In this document: positions 7,973 through 16,059 of the stretch, in pieces | Numbering within the stretch: position 1 is the first letter of the stretch | Layout: every line of letters begins with the position of its first letter | Assembly (NCBI RefSeq): GCF_008084145.1 | Contig: NZ_VSDO01000002.1 | Location: 310,001-374,000 of the forward strand | Origin: Paenibacillus faecis | Lineage (GTDB): Bacteria > Bacillota > Bacilli > Paenibacillales > Paenibacillaceae | DNA: 64,000 nt | Direction of reading: 5' to 3' | Notes under the pieces: generated by a model | Seen by the model: the letters and a program-made list of their open reading frames with translations, nothing else | What the model was told of the DNA's origin: nothing | The model's database searches: none | Program-made: the position numbers and the translations under genes

Positions 7973-8923
7973 TTATTTTTTTAAGGAAAGCGTAAGTTCC
8001 GCATCCTGCAGATAGACTTTTTTCGGAGCCCCGTTACCGTCTTTTTCCAAGCTATACGGCTTCACGACAATAGAGCTGGGAGTGGCCGCGAAGGAAGGAT
8101 ACGTCATATCGAAGTAGCGTTGATTTTTGACGACGCCCTCCCATGTTTGCAGCACAGGGGTCAGGACATTTCCCTTATTGTCCGCGATATCGAATCTCAA
8201 GTCCTTTAAATCCTTAATCTGCTTATGAGAGCCTTGCGCAGCCAATTCCAACCGGCTCGAATAAGGGGTTAGCTCTACGCGCTTTACGGTATAACTTAAT
8301 TTCCCGGCCTTCTTCGCCACAGCCTTATTCAAAACCGTACTTTGCGCAGCTTGTTTTTTGACAGGCACTTTAAAGGTGAAAGGATCGTCCACGCCCGATA
8401 CGTAAGCTTTAACCGTAAGTTCGAATTGTTTTGGGAAAAATACGGTTCGCGGACCTTTATCGGACTGGTCGTTGAAGGAGATCACCATACTGTTACCGTC
8501 ATTTATGGAGGATCTTCCGTAAGATTTCAGATCCTGTTTTTTGCCGTTGATATAAATCTCGTGATATAGCAGAACCCCTTTTTTCTCGGCATTGGTCACG
8601 TCATCCAGCGTTGTTTCAAGATTGTCGCCTTCTCTTTGCAAAGCGAACGAAACTCTGGCTCCGTCATAGAGATAATCGGTCAATTTCAAGGTGACGCCAT
8701 CCTTCGTCACTTTTTGATTTTGAACTTTCGTCGTACCCTGTTTGGCCGCTTTTAGGAGACCGGGATCATTTTTTACCCCTTCAAAAAGACTTTGGGTAGA
8801 AGCGGTTTCTTGAGTCGCCGCTTTCGCCGTAACCGTACTGTATAGGGCCGTTCCGCTTGCGGTTAAAACCGAAACGGCAAGCAAGGCGGCGGCGACTTTA
8901 CTTTCAATTCGTTTGCTGATCAT
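7973..8923 (-). CDS. Secreted paralogue of the DUF4179 anti-sigma ectodomain
   Basis: About 316 residues with an N-terminal signal peptide or anchor (KRIESKVAAALLAVSVLTASG...AKA) and no sigma-binding cytoplasmic part. The rest parallels the extracellular half of the adjacent anti-sigma protein: GVTLKLTDYLYDGARVSFALQ, FELTVKAYVSGVDDPF, LSYTVKRVELTPYSSRL and a C-terminal VKPYSLE block, i.e. DUF4179/DUF5643-like Ig-type domains. The start is ATG 8923 with GAGGAG 10 bp upstream; TTG 8932 abuts the ribosome-binding site. It is the last gene of a sigma/anti-sigma/ectodomain operon, 20 bp after its neighbour. Function unknown; it may sense or modulate the same signal. Confidence 0.75.
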   Translation of the reverse strand: MISKRIESKVAAALLAVSVLTASGTALYSTVTAKAATQETASTQSLFEGVKNDPGLLKAAKQGTTKVQNQKVTKDGVTLKLTDYLYDGARVSFALQREGDNLETTLDDVTNAEKKGVLLYHEIYINGKKQDLKSYGRSSINDGNSMVISFNDQSDKGPRTVFFPKQFELTVKAYVSGVDDPFTFKVPVKKQAAQSTVLNKAVAKKAGKLSYTVKRVELTPYSSRLELAAQGSHKQIKDLKDLRFDIADNKGNVLTPVLQTWEGVVKNQRYFDMTYPSFAATPSSIVVKPYSLEKDGNGAPKKVYLQDAELTLSLKK

Positions 8924-8943
8924 TATGTTCAACTCCTCGCAAG

Positions 8944-10083
8944 TTAGTTATTATTCAGCGGAATCGTCATTTCCAAATCTTCATGATAGATTTTTTCTTT
9001 TTCTCCAGCTACCGTCCAGTCCGATTTATTGACCGTATAGGTATAAGGTTTGATCGTAATGGATTTTGGTGTCGTTTTGAACGGGCTGTACAGCTCTTCG
9101 TCATGATATTGAGCTTTTGGCGCTTCTTGATAGGACGGGATCAGAATCTGCTCGATCGAGTTTCCGTTATCATCGACAATATCAAAATACATTTTGCTGG
9201 CCGCAAACTCGCCGGTTTGTTTCTCAGTCACAGGGACTGTGCCTTTGCTGTCAATCACCACTTTGGTGGAGCCTGGAGTAAGTTGAACCTGTTTAACCGT
9301 ATAACTGAAATCGCCTTTGCTCATGGTTTTTTCCGGATTTACGGAAAGAGTCGGCTGAACTTTGGTGATCGGGATTTTCAGTTCGAAAGGTTCATTCACC
9401 TGGGTGACTTTGGCTACCAGCGTCAATTCAAATTGATCCGGAAGATTCGCCTCTTCCAGGCCTTTTCTTACGTTGAAAATAAAGGCGTCTTTTTGACCGG
9501 GAACTTCCCCGCTATCGATAGATAATCCTTTGACGGGTTTGCCGTCAACGATGGCTTCCATCGTGGAACGCCAGTCAATATAACCTTTTACTTTTTCGCT
9601 TTGATCGATGGTTTGCCAAGGCATCATGACATCTTTCAGATCCACTCCCTCGCGGGTGATCGATACGCTTAAACGATTTCCATCGTAAAAGGCTTCGGAC
9701 ACTTTCAGGGTGATGCCATCGTGCGTCACACTTGCATTCGGAGAGGACAGAAGCCCTTTTTCAGCGGCAACCCGAAGGCCGGGGTCCTCGTTTTTAAAGA
9801 TACTGCCGATCACAGGCAGGTTTTCCAAAGTGGCGGCCATGGCTGGAGAAACGAAACCCGAGCCGATCACGGCTCCTCCCAGTACAAGCGTTGCTGCGGC
9901 GGTAAGCCCAAGTCTTTTTACCTTTTTCATATGAATAACAGCTCCTTTTTGCTGATTTGAGGTACTCATCTCTTGTTCCATAATCATTTGATAGGTTTTA
10001 TCCATTCTTTGACGCGTACTTTGGGGCAGTTGATTAGGCTGCTGAGAACGCAATTTTGAGATTTCTTCAGTAAGATGTTCCAT
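8944..10083 (-). CDS. DUF4179-domain transmembrane anti-sigma factor
   Basis: A 379-residue predicted anti-sigma factor. Residues 1-52 are cytoplasmic and helical, residues about 57-80 form one membrane segment (LGLTAAATLVLGGAVIGSGFV), and the DUF4179 signature SPAMAATLENLPVIGSIFKNEDPGL follows. The extracellular part contains two Ig-like beta-rich blocks ending in VKPYTY-like sequence. It overlaps the upstream sigma gene by 17 bp, the typical arrangement of a sigma factor and its inhibitor. GGAGGG precedes the ATG. By analogy it would bind the sigma factor until a cell-envelope signal releases it; the signal is unknown. Confidence 0.85.
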   Translation of the reverse strand: MEHLTEEISKLRSQQPNQLPQSTRQRMDKTYQMIMEQEMSTSNQQKGAVIHMKKVKRLGLTAAATLVLGGAVIGSGFVSPAMAATLENLPVIGSIFKNEDPGLRVAAEKGLLSSPNASVTHDGITLKVSEAFYDGNRLSVSITREGVDLKDVMMPWQTIDQSEKVKGYIDWRSTMEAIVDGKPVKGLSIDSGEVPGQKDAFIFNVRKGLEEANLPDQFELTLVAKVTQVNEPFELKIPITKVQPTLSVNPEKTMSKGDFSYTVKQVQLTPGSTKVVIDSKGTVPVTEKQTGEFAASKMYFDIVDDNGNSIEQILIPSYQEAPKAQYHDEELYSPFKTTPKSITIKPYTYTVNKSDWTVAGEKEKIYHEDLEMTIPLNNN

Positions 10084-10618
10084 AGTTTATTTTTCCCTCC
10101 TTCTGATCTTGTTGATCGCTATAAGACTGCATCAGTTTTTGCCGGGCACGAAAAAGCCGTGTTTTTACGGCAGCCGGTGTCAATTGCAAAATGTTGGCTA
10201 CCTGATTGATATTCATATCCTGGTAGTAATGAAGGACGATCACAATCTTCAGATTCTCTTCGAGACGATCCACCGCATCCCGTAAATCCACTGCGGAGTA
10301 TTCATTGCGCTGCAAACTGCCGAATTGCGCCGTATCGCTGAAGGCTACGGTTTTTTTATTCCTTTCCAGGATTCTCAGACATTCATTGATTAAAATTCGA
10401 AAGATCCATGTCTTGAAATAAGAAGGCTCTCGCAAAGTGTGGATGGATTTAAAAGCTTTTAAGATGGCCTCCTGCATGGCATCATCACAATCTTCCGCTC
10501 TTTTGACAATGGCCCAGGCGGTTTGATAGAGCTGCAATTCCGCCTGTTTCATCAACTCAACAAACGCATTACGATCTCCGGCTATGGCTGACCGTATGTT
10601 TTCCTCACTAAATTCCAC
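10067..10618 (-). CDS. ECF-type RNA polymerase sigma factor
   Basis: A 183-residue extracytoplasmic-function sigma factor. Region 2 is seen as YQTAWAIVKRAEDCDDAMQEAILKAFKSI and FKTWIFRILINECLRI, region 4 as LKIVIVLHYYQDMNINQVANILQLTPAAVKTRLFRARQKL. It resembles the SigV/SigM-type group paired with DUF4179 anti-sigmas; the exact class is not assignable by eye. The start is GTG 10618 with AGAGGTG upstream. First gene of a three-gene minus-strand operon, probably autoregulated. Confidence 0.9.
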   Translation of the reverse strand: MEFSEENIRSAIAGDRNAFVELMKQAELQLYQTAWAIVKRAEDCDDAMQEAILKAFKSIHTLREPSYFKTWIFRILINECLRILERNKKTVAFSDTAQFGSLQRNEYSAVDLRDAVDRLEENLKIVIVLHYYQDMNINQVANILQLTPAAVKTRLFRARQKLMQSYSDQQDQKEGKINYGTSY

Positions 10619-10964
10619 AAGGTTTCACCTCTCTTCTCTTTTAAATCGACTATTAGATCGGCCAACGGCCCGGAAGGTTACATACAAATTTTTTTTAGTG
10701 TTATTCTAAATAAGTTGAACTATTGATTTGCGCATTCTTTGGTTCAACTTATATAGAAAACCTTATTTTTAGAGAAAGCGCAAGTTTTGGGAAGTCCGGT
10801 TTCTTGCTGCATGCCGGTTTCAAAGGGATTTTTTCGTTCCGGTGTTACTAAAAACATAGTCCGGAAGAGAGAATCATGAGATAATAGAAGGAGCAGCCAA
10901 TGGACAGATTTGGAACATACCCGACGTGACGGCTCGATCGACTGAGAGAAGGTGAAACGAGAAA
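10619..10964. promoter_or_regulatory. Divergent intergenic region with 11 bp inverted repeat
   Basis: A 346 bp gene-free region between the sigma gene (minus) and kdgK (plus). ATAAGTTGAAC at 10710-10720 and GTTCAACTTAT at 10742-10752 form a perfect 11 bp inverted repeat with a 21 bp spacer. On the minus strand TGTAACC (10682-10676) resembles an ECF -35 element, but no clear matching -10 was found. The rest is unremarkable. Confidence 0.45.
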
Positions 10965-11939
10965 ATGCATGCTTCCCATTTAACTGAACAACGATTTCCC
11001 GAGGTGGTTACTTTTGGCGAAAGTATGGCTCTGTTAATCGCCGAAGGGGGAAAAGGACTGGAGTACGCGAACACCCTGACGCCTTCGTTCGGAGGGGCGG
11101 AATCCAACGTGGCCATCGGATTGGCCCGGCTGGGACACACCTCGGGATGGTGCGGACGGCTCGGCGATGATCCGTTCGGGCACCGCGTGATCAAGGCAAT
11201 CCGGGGAGAAGGGGTGGACGTCTCCCGTGCACAGCTTACCGCTGAAGCCCCCACCGGGTTGATGATCCGGGAAAATGTCGCGGGCAAAAGCTCGGTCTAT
11301 TATTACCGCAAGCTGTCCGCCGCCAGCCGGATGCGGCCGGAACATCTGGACGAGGCTTATATTGCCGGCGCGAAAATCCTCCATGTCACCGGCATTACAC
11401 CGGCGCTAAGCGACTCCTGCGCGGAAACGGCGGCCGCCGCCATGGATCTGGCCAAGCGCCACGGCGTGAAAGTCAGCTTCGATCCGAATTTGCGGCTGAA
11501 GCTATGGGACCTTGAAGCGGCGCGGAAGGTGCTTTTGCCGCTTGCTATGAAAGCGGATTATTTTTTGCCGGGGCTGGATGAATTGAAGCTTCTGTACGAG
11601 ACCGAATCCCTGGAAGAGATCCTTTCCCGGCTGAACGAGCTTCCCGGTGTAAGCGTTATTAAGGGCGGGAAGGACGAAACCTATTTGTTCGAGCACGGCA
11701 AGTTGACTCCGGTTCCTTATTATAAAGTCGATCATGTAATCGACACGGTGGGTGCCGGGGACGGCTTCTGCGCAGGCTTTCTATCCGGCCTGCTCCGGGG
11801 ATACCCCCTGGAAGAAGCGGTCCGGCTCGGGAACCTGATCGGATCCCAGGTTATCCAGGCTGTTGGCGATTGGGAAGGACTGCCGAGCGCCGCGGAAATC
11901 GACAGGTTGTTGAGCGGAGTAGGGCACGTGGAGCGGTAA
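10965..11939 (+). CDS. kdgK: 2-keto-3-deoxygluconate kinase (PfkB family)
   Basis: Phosphorylates 2-dehydro-3-deoxygluconate to KDPG using ATP. The 324-residue protein has the PfkB N-terminal motif GGAESNVAIGLARLG near 43-57, KdgK-like VTFGESMALLI and YYYRKLSAASRM, and the C-terminal ATP/catalytic motif DTVGAGDGFCAGFLSGLL near 264-281. The neighbouring kduD, kduI and kdgA genes support KDG kinase rather than another sugar kinase. AAGGTGA precedes the ATG. A strong terminator follows. Confidence 0.9.
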   Translation: MHASHLTEQRFPEVVTFGESMALLIAEGGKGLEYANTLTPSFGGAESNVAIGLARLGHTSGWCGRLGDDPFGHRVIKAIRGEGVDVSRAQLTAEAPTGLMIRENVAGKSSVYYYRKLSAASRMRPEHLDEAYIAGAKILHVTGITPALSDSCAETAAAAMDLAKRHGVKVSFDPNLRLKLWDLEAARKVLLPLAMKADYFLPGLDELKLLYETESLEEILSRLNELPGVSVIKGGKDETYLFEHGKLTPVPYYKVDHVIDTVGAGDGFCAGFLSGLLRGYPLEEAVRLGNLIGSQVIQAVGDWEGLPSAAEIDRLLSGVGHVER

Positions 11940-11969
11940 CCCGCTCGGGATAAGAAGATACTGCAACGA

Positions 11970-12012
11970 GAAGAAACCCGCCAGGAGATATGCTCCTTGG
12001 CGGGTTTCTTCG
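11970..12012. terminator. Bidirectional terminator between kdgK and kduD
   Basis: GAAGAAACCCGCCA pairs with TGGCGGGTTTCTTC, extended inward by GGAG/CTCC. It separates the convergent kdgK and kduD genes and could serve both strands. Confidence 0.85.
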
Positions 12013-12035
12013 TTTGCCGGATATCGGCGGCAGGT

Positions 12036-12791
12036 TTATCTGGCCATCCATCCACCGTCGACGCAGAGAATGTGCCCGTTTAAATAGTCGGATGCGGAGG
12101 AAGCGAGGAACACGGCGGGGCCCTTCAGGTCCTCCGCGGTCCCCCAGCGTCCGGCGGGAATCCGCTCCGTAATGGAGGCGGTTCGCTTCTCATCGGCCCG
12201 GATCGGCGCCGTATTGTCCGTCGACATGTAGCCTGGGGCGATGGCGTTCACCTGGAGGCCGCTTTGGGCCCATTCGTTGGCGAAGGCTTTGGTCAAACCG
12301 GCCACCCCGTGCTTGGAGGCGGTGTAGCCGGGAACATTGATGCCGCCCTGGAAGGACAACATCGAGCAGATGTTGATGATTTTGCCGCTGCCTCGTTCAA
12401 GCATCGGTCTGGCGGCAATTTGCGACAGCAGGAACACTGTGTTCAGGTTGATGTCGATTACGTCAAACCAGTCCTTCTCACTGTGATCCTTGGCCGGGGT
12501 CCGACGGATAATCCCCGCGTTGTTGACGAGGATGTCGATCTGCCCGGTCAGCTTGAGCGATTCGTCGAAGACGGACTGAAGCGCGTCATGCCGGCTGAGG
12601 TCCGCTTCGATAGCGGAGGCTTTTCGGCCCAGGGCTTCAATACGAGCCGCCGTTTCCTCACTGGAGGTATACGAGACGCAGACGACGTCGGCGCCCGCTT
12701 CCGCCAAGCCGAGCGCGATGCCTTGTCCCAGACCGCCTGAAGCCCCGGTCACTAGCGCGGTTTTTCCTGTAAGGTCAAATAAAAGATGCAT
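12036..12791 (-). CDS. kduD: 2-deoxy-D-gluconate 3-dehydrogenase (SDR)
   Basis: Short-chain dehydrogenase, 251 residues, interconverting 2-keto-3-deoxygluconate and 2,5-diketo-3-deoxygluconate (DKII) in pectin/uronate breakdown. It shows the cofactor motif TGASGGLGQG near 16-25, NNAGIIRR, catalytic Ser in NICSML and YTASKHG, and the KduD-like end LNGHILCVDGGWMAR. It follows the DeoR regulator by 39 bp on the minus strand and kduI lies upstream, so kduI-deoR-kduD look like one operon. Confidence 0.9.
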   Translation of the reverse strand: MHLLFDLTGKTALVTGASGGLGQGIALGLAEAGADVVCVSYTSSEETAARIEALGRKASAIEADLSRHDALQSVFDESLKLTGQIDILVNNAGIIRRTPAKDHSEKDWFDVIDINLNTVFLLSQIAARPMLERGSGKIINICSMLSFQGGINVPGYTASKHGVAGLTKAFANEWAQSGLQVNAIAPGYMSTDNTAPIRADEKRTASITERIPAGRWGTAEDLKGPAVFLASSASDYLNGHILCVDGGWMAR

Positions 12792-12830
12792 AGGGCGAAC
12801 ACTCCTTTATGAAATTGGATGATATATAAA

Positions 12831-13580
12831 TCACTCGATAGGGATTCCCGCTTCGGCAAAAGACTTCACCATTTCCTCATCCAGGCCATGGTCCGTAATA
12901 ACCCGGGTAAGCTCCTGCAGGGAGGCGAATGTCCGGAGCGCGGTCTGACCGAATTTGTGATGATTGACGACCGCGATCACCTCGTGAGCCGTTTCGATCA
13001 AAGCTCTCTTGAACTCGATGAAGTCGCCGGTATAAATGGAAAGTCCGTGTTCCGGATGAATGCCGGTCGTGGAAATAAACGCCTTGCGGATGTTCAGCTT
13101 TTTGATGTAGGCCGTTGCTTCGGGACCGGCAAGCATATTGCGGACCCGGTAACCGCCCGGTACGACGAGACGGATCTGGTCCTTTACAACCAGCTCGCTG
13201 ATGATGTACACATCATTGGTAACCACGGTGAGCGGCTGGTTGTCGAGACGGCGGGCGATTTCCAGCGTCGTGCTGCCGCCGTCCAGGGCGATGATGTCGT
13301 TTGGTTGAATGTGAAGCAGGGCTTTGCGGGCGATCTCGCCTTTCTCCTCGGCATGTTTCACCACGGGCTCCTTGGCGGGGAGAATGCCGAACTGGTCTCC
13401 CTGCGCCAGGACGGCTCCGCCGTGGACACGCACGATGAGGCCTTGCTCCTCAAGACGGGTCAGATCCTCGCGGATCGTTTTGCCCGTGACTCCCAGCTTT
13501 TCGCTCAGCTCCGCCACGGTAACCTCTTTGTTCGTCAGCAGAACTTCCATAATTTTTTCGTATCGTCGTATCGAGCTCAT
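12831..13580 (-). CDS. DeoR/GlpR-family transcriptional regulator
   Basis: A 249-residue regulator. The N-terminal helix-turn-helix reads EKIMEVLLTNKEVTVAELSEKLGVTGKTIREDLTRLE with the family VRVHGGA; the C-terminal sugar-phosphate sensor has IALDGGSTTLEIARRL, VTNDVYIISEL, GGYRVRNML and STTGIHPEHGLS. It lies between kduI and kduD, so it most likely controls this uronate operon. Candidate sites are direct GGTTTA repeats in front of kduI. Confidence 0.9.
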   Translation of the reverse strand: MSSIRRYEKIMEVLLTNKEVTVAELSEKLGVTGKTIREDLTRLEEQGLIVRVHGGAVLAQGDQFGILPAKEPVVKHAEEKGEIARKALLHIQPNDIIALDGGSTTLEIARRLDNQPLTVVTNDVYIISELVVKDQIRLVVPGGYRVRNMLAGPEATAYIKKLNIRKAFISTTGIHPEHGLSIYTGDFIEFKRALIETAHEVIAVVNHHKFGQTALRTFASLQELTRVITDHGLDEEMVKSFAEAGIPIE

Positions 13581-13644
13581 TGAGGCGTCAACTCTTCCGT
13601 TAGAAAATGAATTCGTTACATAGTCCGTAACTGGCTTATCTCCC

Positions 13645-14478
13645 TTATTTTAAATCCTTCATCGGAACGGCGTCCATATCCGCGTACGCTTTGTTGTCTC
13701 CGGCCATGCCCCAGATAAACGTATAATTGCTCGTGCCCACCCCGCTGTGAATCGACCAGCTCGGGGAGATCACGGCCTGCTCGTTCCGCATCACGATATG
13801 GCGCGTTTCGTTCGGCTCGCCCATCAGATGGAACACCACCGCGTCTTCGGGCAGATCGAAATACATGTACGCTTCCATCCGGCGGGGATGAACATGCGCG
13901 GGCATTGTGTTCCACATGTTGCCGGTTTTAAGCTGGGTCATGCCCATGACCAGCTGTGAGCTTTGAATGCCGTTCTCATGGATGAAGCGGTGGATCGTAC
14001 GCTCGTTGGAATTCTCAATAGAGCCCAGAGCGCCGGATTCCGCTTCGGCGAGGGTGGTTTTCGCGGTAGGGAACGACTTGTGGGCCGGCGCCGAATTCAA
14101 ATAAAACTTGGCGGGATTCGCGGCGTCCTTGCTCTTGAAAATAACCTCTTTGGACCCCATGCCCACAAAGAGACAATCTTTATGTTCCAGTTCATACGCT
14201 GCGCCGTCCACGACAATCGAGCCCGGACCGCCGACATTAATGGCTCCGAGTTCCCGGCGTTCCAGGAAATACGCCACCCCAAGCTCCTTGAGGTCAACTT
14301 CAAGTTTCACCTCTTCCCGTACGGGGGCCGCCCCTCCGATGATCATGCGATCCTCATGCGTCAACACCAGCTCCAGACGATCCGGTGTGAACAAGGTCGG
14401 GATATGAAACTCCTGACGTAACCGCGCTGTGTCAAACTGTTTGACTTCATTGGGATGGGAAGCGTAACGTCGTTCCAT
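13645..14478 (-). CDS. kduI: 5-dehydro-4-deoxy-D-glucuronate isomerase
   Basis: KduI isomerises 5-keto-4-deoxyuronate (from unsaturated galacturonate) to 2,5-diketo-3-deoxygluconate, the substrate of KduD. The protein has the zinc-binding PAHVHPRRMEAYMYF region plus later E and H ligands, and the KduI ending FIWGMAGDNKAYADMD. The start is ATG 14478 (MERRYASHPNEVKQFDTARLRQEF), 8 bp behind AGAGGAG; GTG 14487 overlaps that site. First gene of the kduI-deoR-kduD operon, divergent from kdgA. Confidence 0.95.
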   Translation of the reverse strand: MERRYASHPNEVKQFDTARLRQEFHIPTLFTPDRLELVLTHEDRMIIGGAAPVREEVKLEVDLKELGVAYFLERRELGAINVGGPGSIVVDGAAYELEHKDCLFVGMGSKEVIFKSKDAANPAKFYLNSAPAHKSFPTAKTTLAEAESGALGSIENSNERTIHRFIHENGIQSSQLVMGMTQLKTGNMWNTMPAHVHPRRMEAYMYFDLPEDAVVFHLMGEPNETRHIVMRNEQAVISPSWSIHSGVGTSNYTFIWGMAGDNKAYADMDAVPMKDLK

Positions 14479-14495
14479 AAAAAACACTCCTCTTT

Positions 14496-14531
14496 TGGTT
14501 TATTTAGGTTTATAATGTTCATATAGGTTTA
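14496..14531. promoter_or_regulatory. Phased GGTTTA direct repeats before kduI
   Basis: Three copies of GGTTTA begin at 14497, 14507 and 14526, i.e. 10 and 19 bp apart, on the same helical face. They lie in the presumed kduI promoter region. The phased arrangement suits a DeoR-type repressor, so this is a likely operator for the regulator encoded in the same operon. Inferred from spacing only. Confidence 0.5.
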
Positions 14532-14553
14532 CATTAAATCTTTTAAGTTCGTT

Positions 14554-14569
14554 TTGCAAGCGGTTTACC
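14554..14569. promoter_or_regulatory. Candidate CcpA cre site (kduI-kdgA)
   Basis: TTGCAAGCGGTTTACC resembles the catabolite-responsive element WTGNAARCGNWWWCA with a good left half and core CG. It lies in the 299 bp divergent region between kduI and kdgA, which otherwise shows only the GGTTTA repeats. Confidence 0.35.
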
Positions 14570-14777
14570 GAAAAATGAAGGTGGATGGAGTGATGCGCAT
14601 CGCGGAGAAGCATTTCAGGAGAAGATCTGAATCCGGATGGACAAATAATTCATGAATCTTTAAAAAACAAGCTTTAGCCGACCGGCTAACCATGATAGGA
14701 TAAAGCATAGGAAAAGGCTTTCAAAACATGGGGCACGGGATATTTATACTAAGTGTAAAGGGAAGAGGGGAACAGAA

Positions 14778-15443
14778 GTGAAGAAGCTGCAGCTTATCCA
14801 AAAAATCGCCGAAGAGGGCGTTGTGGCCGTTCTGCGCGGCGAGACGCCGGAGCAGGTGGTGGAGATGGCCGAACAAGCTATCGCGGGCGGGATTAAAGTA
14901 ATCGAGGTGACGATGACCGTTCCGTTTGCGCTGCGGGCGATTGAAACCTTGGCCCGCAAATATGCCTGGAACGCCGCGGATCCATCGGCGTATGCGATTA
15001 TCGGCGTCGGTACGGTGCTGGATCCGGAAACCGCGCGCGCCGCCATCCTGAGCGGAGCCGAGTTTGTTGTCGGGCCGAGTCTGAATCGGGAGACCGTCAT
15101 GCTGTGCAACCGGTACCGGATTCCGGTGATGCCCGGGGCGATGACGATCAAGGAGATTCAGGAGGCGCTGGAACTCGGCGTGGACATCGTCAAGCTGTTC
15201 CCGGGCAACCTGTACGAGCCGTCCATGATCAAGGCCATCAAAGGTCCGCTTCCGCAGGCGAATATTATGCCGACCGGGGGCGTGTCCCTGGACAATCTGG
15301 GCCAGTGGATTCAGGCGGGGGCCGTGGCGGTCGGAATCGGCTCCGATTTGACCAACGAAGCCTTAAAGCGGCAGGACTTCTCGCTGATTGCGAGCAAAGC
15401 AGCGGCATACAAGGAAGCGTTCCTCCGGGCCAAGGCCCGGTAA
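14778..15443 (+). CDS. kdgA: KDPG/KHG aldolase
   Basis: 2-Dehydro-3-deoxyphosphogluconate aldolase, 221 residues, cleaving KDPG to pyruvate and glyceraldehyde-3-phosphate: the last step of the uronate route encoded here. It shows VVAVLRGETPEQ, IKVIEVTMTVPFAL (Glu), IGVGTVLDPE, VGPSLN, MPGAMTIKEI, VDIVKLFPGN with the Schiff-base lysine, and IMPTGGVSLDN. GTG start with GAGGGG upstream. It is transcribed alone, opposite kduI, and followed by a good terminator. Confidence 0.95.
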   Translation: MKKLQLIQKIAEEGVVAVLRGETPEQVVEMAEQAIAGGIKVIEVTMTVPFALRAIETLARKYAWNAADPSAYAIIGVGTVLDPETARAAILSGAEFVVGPSLNRETVMLCNRYRIPVMPGAMTIKEIQEALELGVDIVKLFPGNLYEPSMIKAIKGPLPQANIMPTGGVSLDNLGQWIQAGAVAVGIGSDLTNEALKRQDFSLIASKAAAYKEAFLRAKAR

Positions 15444-15453
15444 TGGGGGAGAG

Positions 15454-15487
15454 AAGGCGGGGTCCGTGGACTCCGCCTTTTTTTTGA
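15454..15487 (+). terminator. Terminator after kdgA
   Basis: AAGGCGGGGTCC and GGACTCCGCCTT form a 12 bp stem (one G-T pair) over a GT loop, followed by a long T run. Confidence 0.9.
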
Positions 15488-15539
15488 GGATTTCCGCTTA
15501 CCGAAGATAACGGAAAATGTAATTTAGGCGGCCGTATAG

Positions 15540-15757
15540 GTGAGCGGGGAGTTGGTGAGTCGGGTGAGTCGGTAAGTAGGGGGAGTAGATGAGTTGGTGA
15601 GTCGGTGAGTGGGGAGAGTTTGGTGAGTCGGGTGAGTCGGCGAGTGAGATGAGTCGGTAAGTCGGTGGGTTGGGAGTCGGTGAGTTGGTGGGTCGGGAGT
15701 TGGTGAGTCGGCGAGTGAGGTGAGTCGATAAGTCGGTAAGTCCGCGAGTCGGAAGTC
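15540..15757 (+). repeat. Degenerate GAGTCGGT minisatellite
   Basis: About 218 bp built from variants of the octamer GAGTCGGT (gagttggt, gagtcggg, gagtcggc, aagtcggt), often as GAGTCGGGTGAGTCGG. No open frame of note. It fills most of the kdgA side of a 616 bp gene-free region. Confidence 0.85.
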
Positions 15758-15760
15758 CGA

Positions 15761-15951
15761 ATTAGCTGGAAAAGTACCCGTTAATCTGGTGCGGAGTGAG
15801 TGCGAGAGTTAAAATAACTGGAAAATCTCCAGTTAATTTGTGCGTAAGCGGCCGATTTGCACGGATGAGGCGGAATTAGCTGGAACAATTCCAGGTAATA
15901 GAGCGAATAGCGAGCAGAGTTTCAAAATAACGGGAGAAAATCCCGTTAGTT
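15761..15951. repeat. Four spaced palindromic repeats
   Basis: Four imperfect palindromes of about 25 bp begin near 15761, 15813, 15875 and 15926: ATTAGCTGGA..CCCGTTAAT, AATAACTGGA..TCCAGTTAAT, ATTAGCTGGA..TCCAGGTAAT and AAATAACGGG..CCCGTTAGTT. Spacing is 51-62 bp. Arms vary but complementarity is kept in units 2-4, as in repetitive extragenic palindromes. Confidence 0.75.
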
Positions 15952-16001
15952 AGGGCATTAATCATAGAGCGGGCATACCGAACAGGGCGTCCATGCGAAA
16001 A

Positions 16002-16028
16002 AAAGCCGCTGAGTAATTCAGCGGCTTT
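16002..16028 (-). terminator. Terminator after the Gfo/Idh-ThuA operon
   Basis: AAAGCCGCTGA-GTAAT-TCAGCGGCTTT is a perfect 11 bp hairpin; on the minus strand it is followed by a T run. It closes the minus-strand cluster. Confidence 0.85.
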
Positions 16029-16059
16029 GGGTTGTCGCTAGGTTCCGCGCAACTCCGCG

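Noticed and set aside
15761-15951. CRISPR-like spaced palindromes
   Set aside because: The repeat sequence varies too much between units and only four exist; no cas gene nearby.
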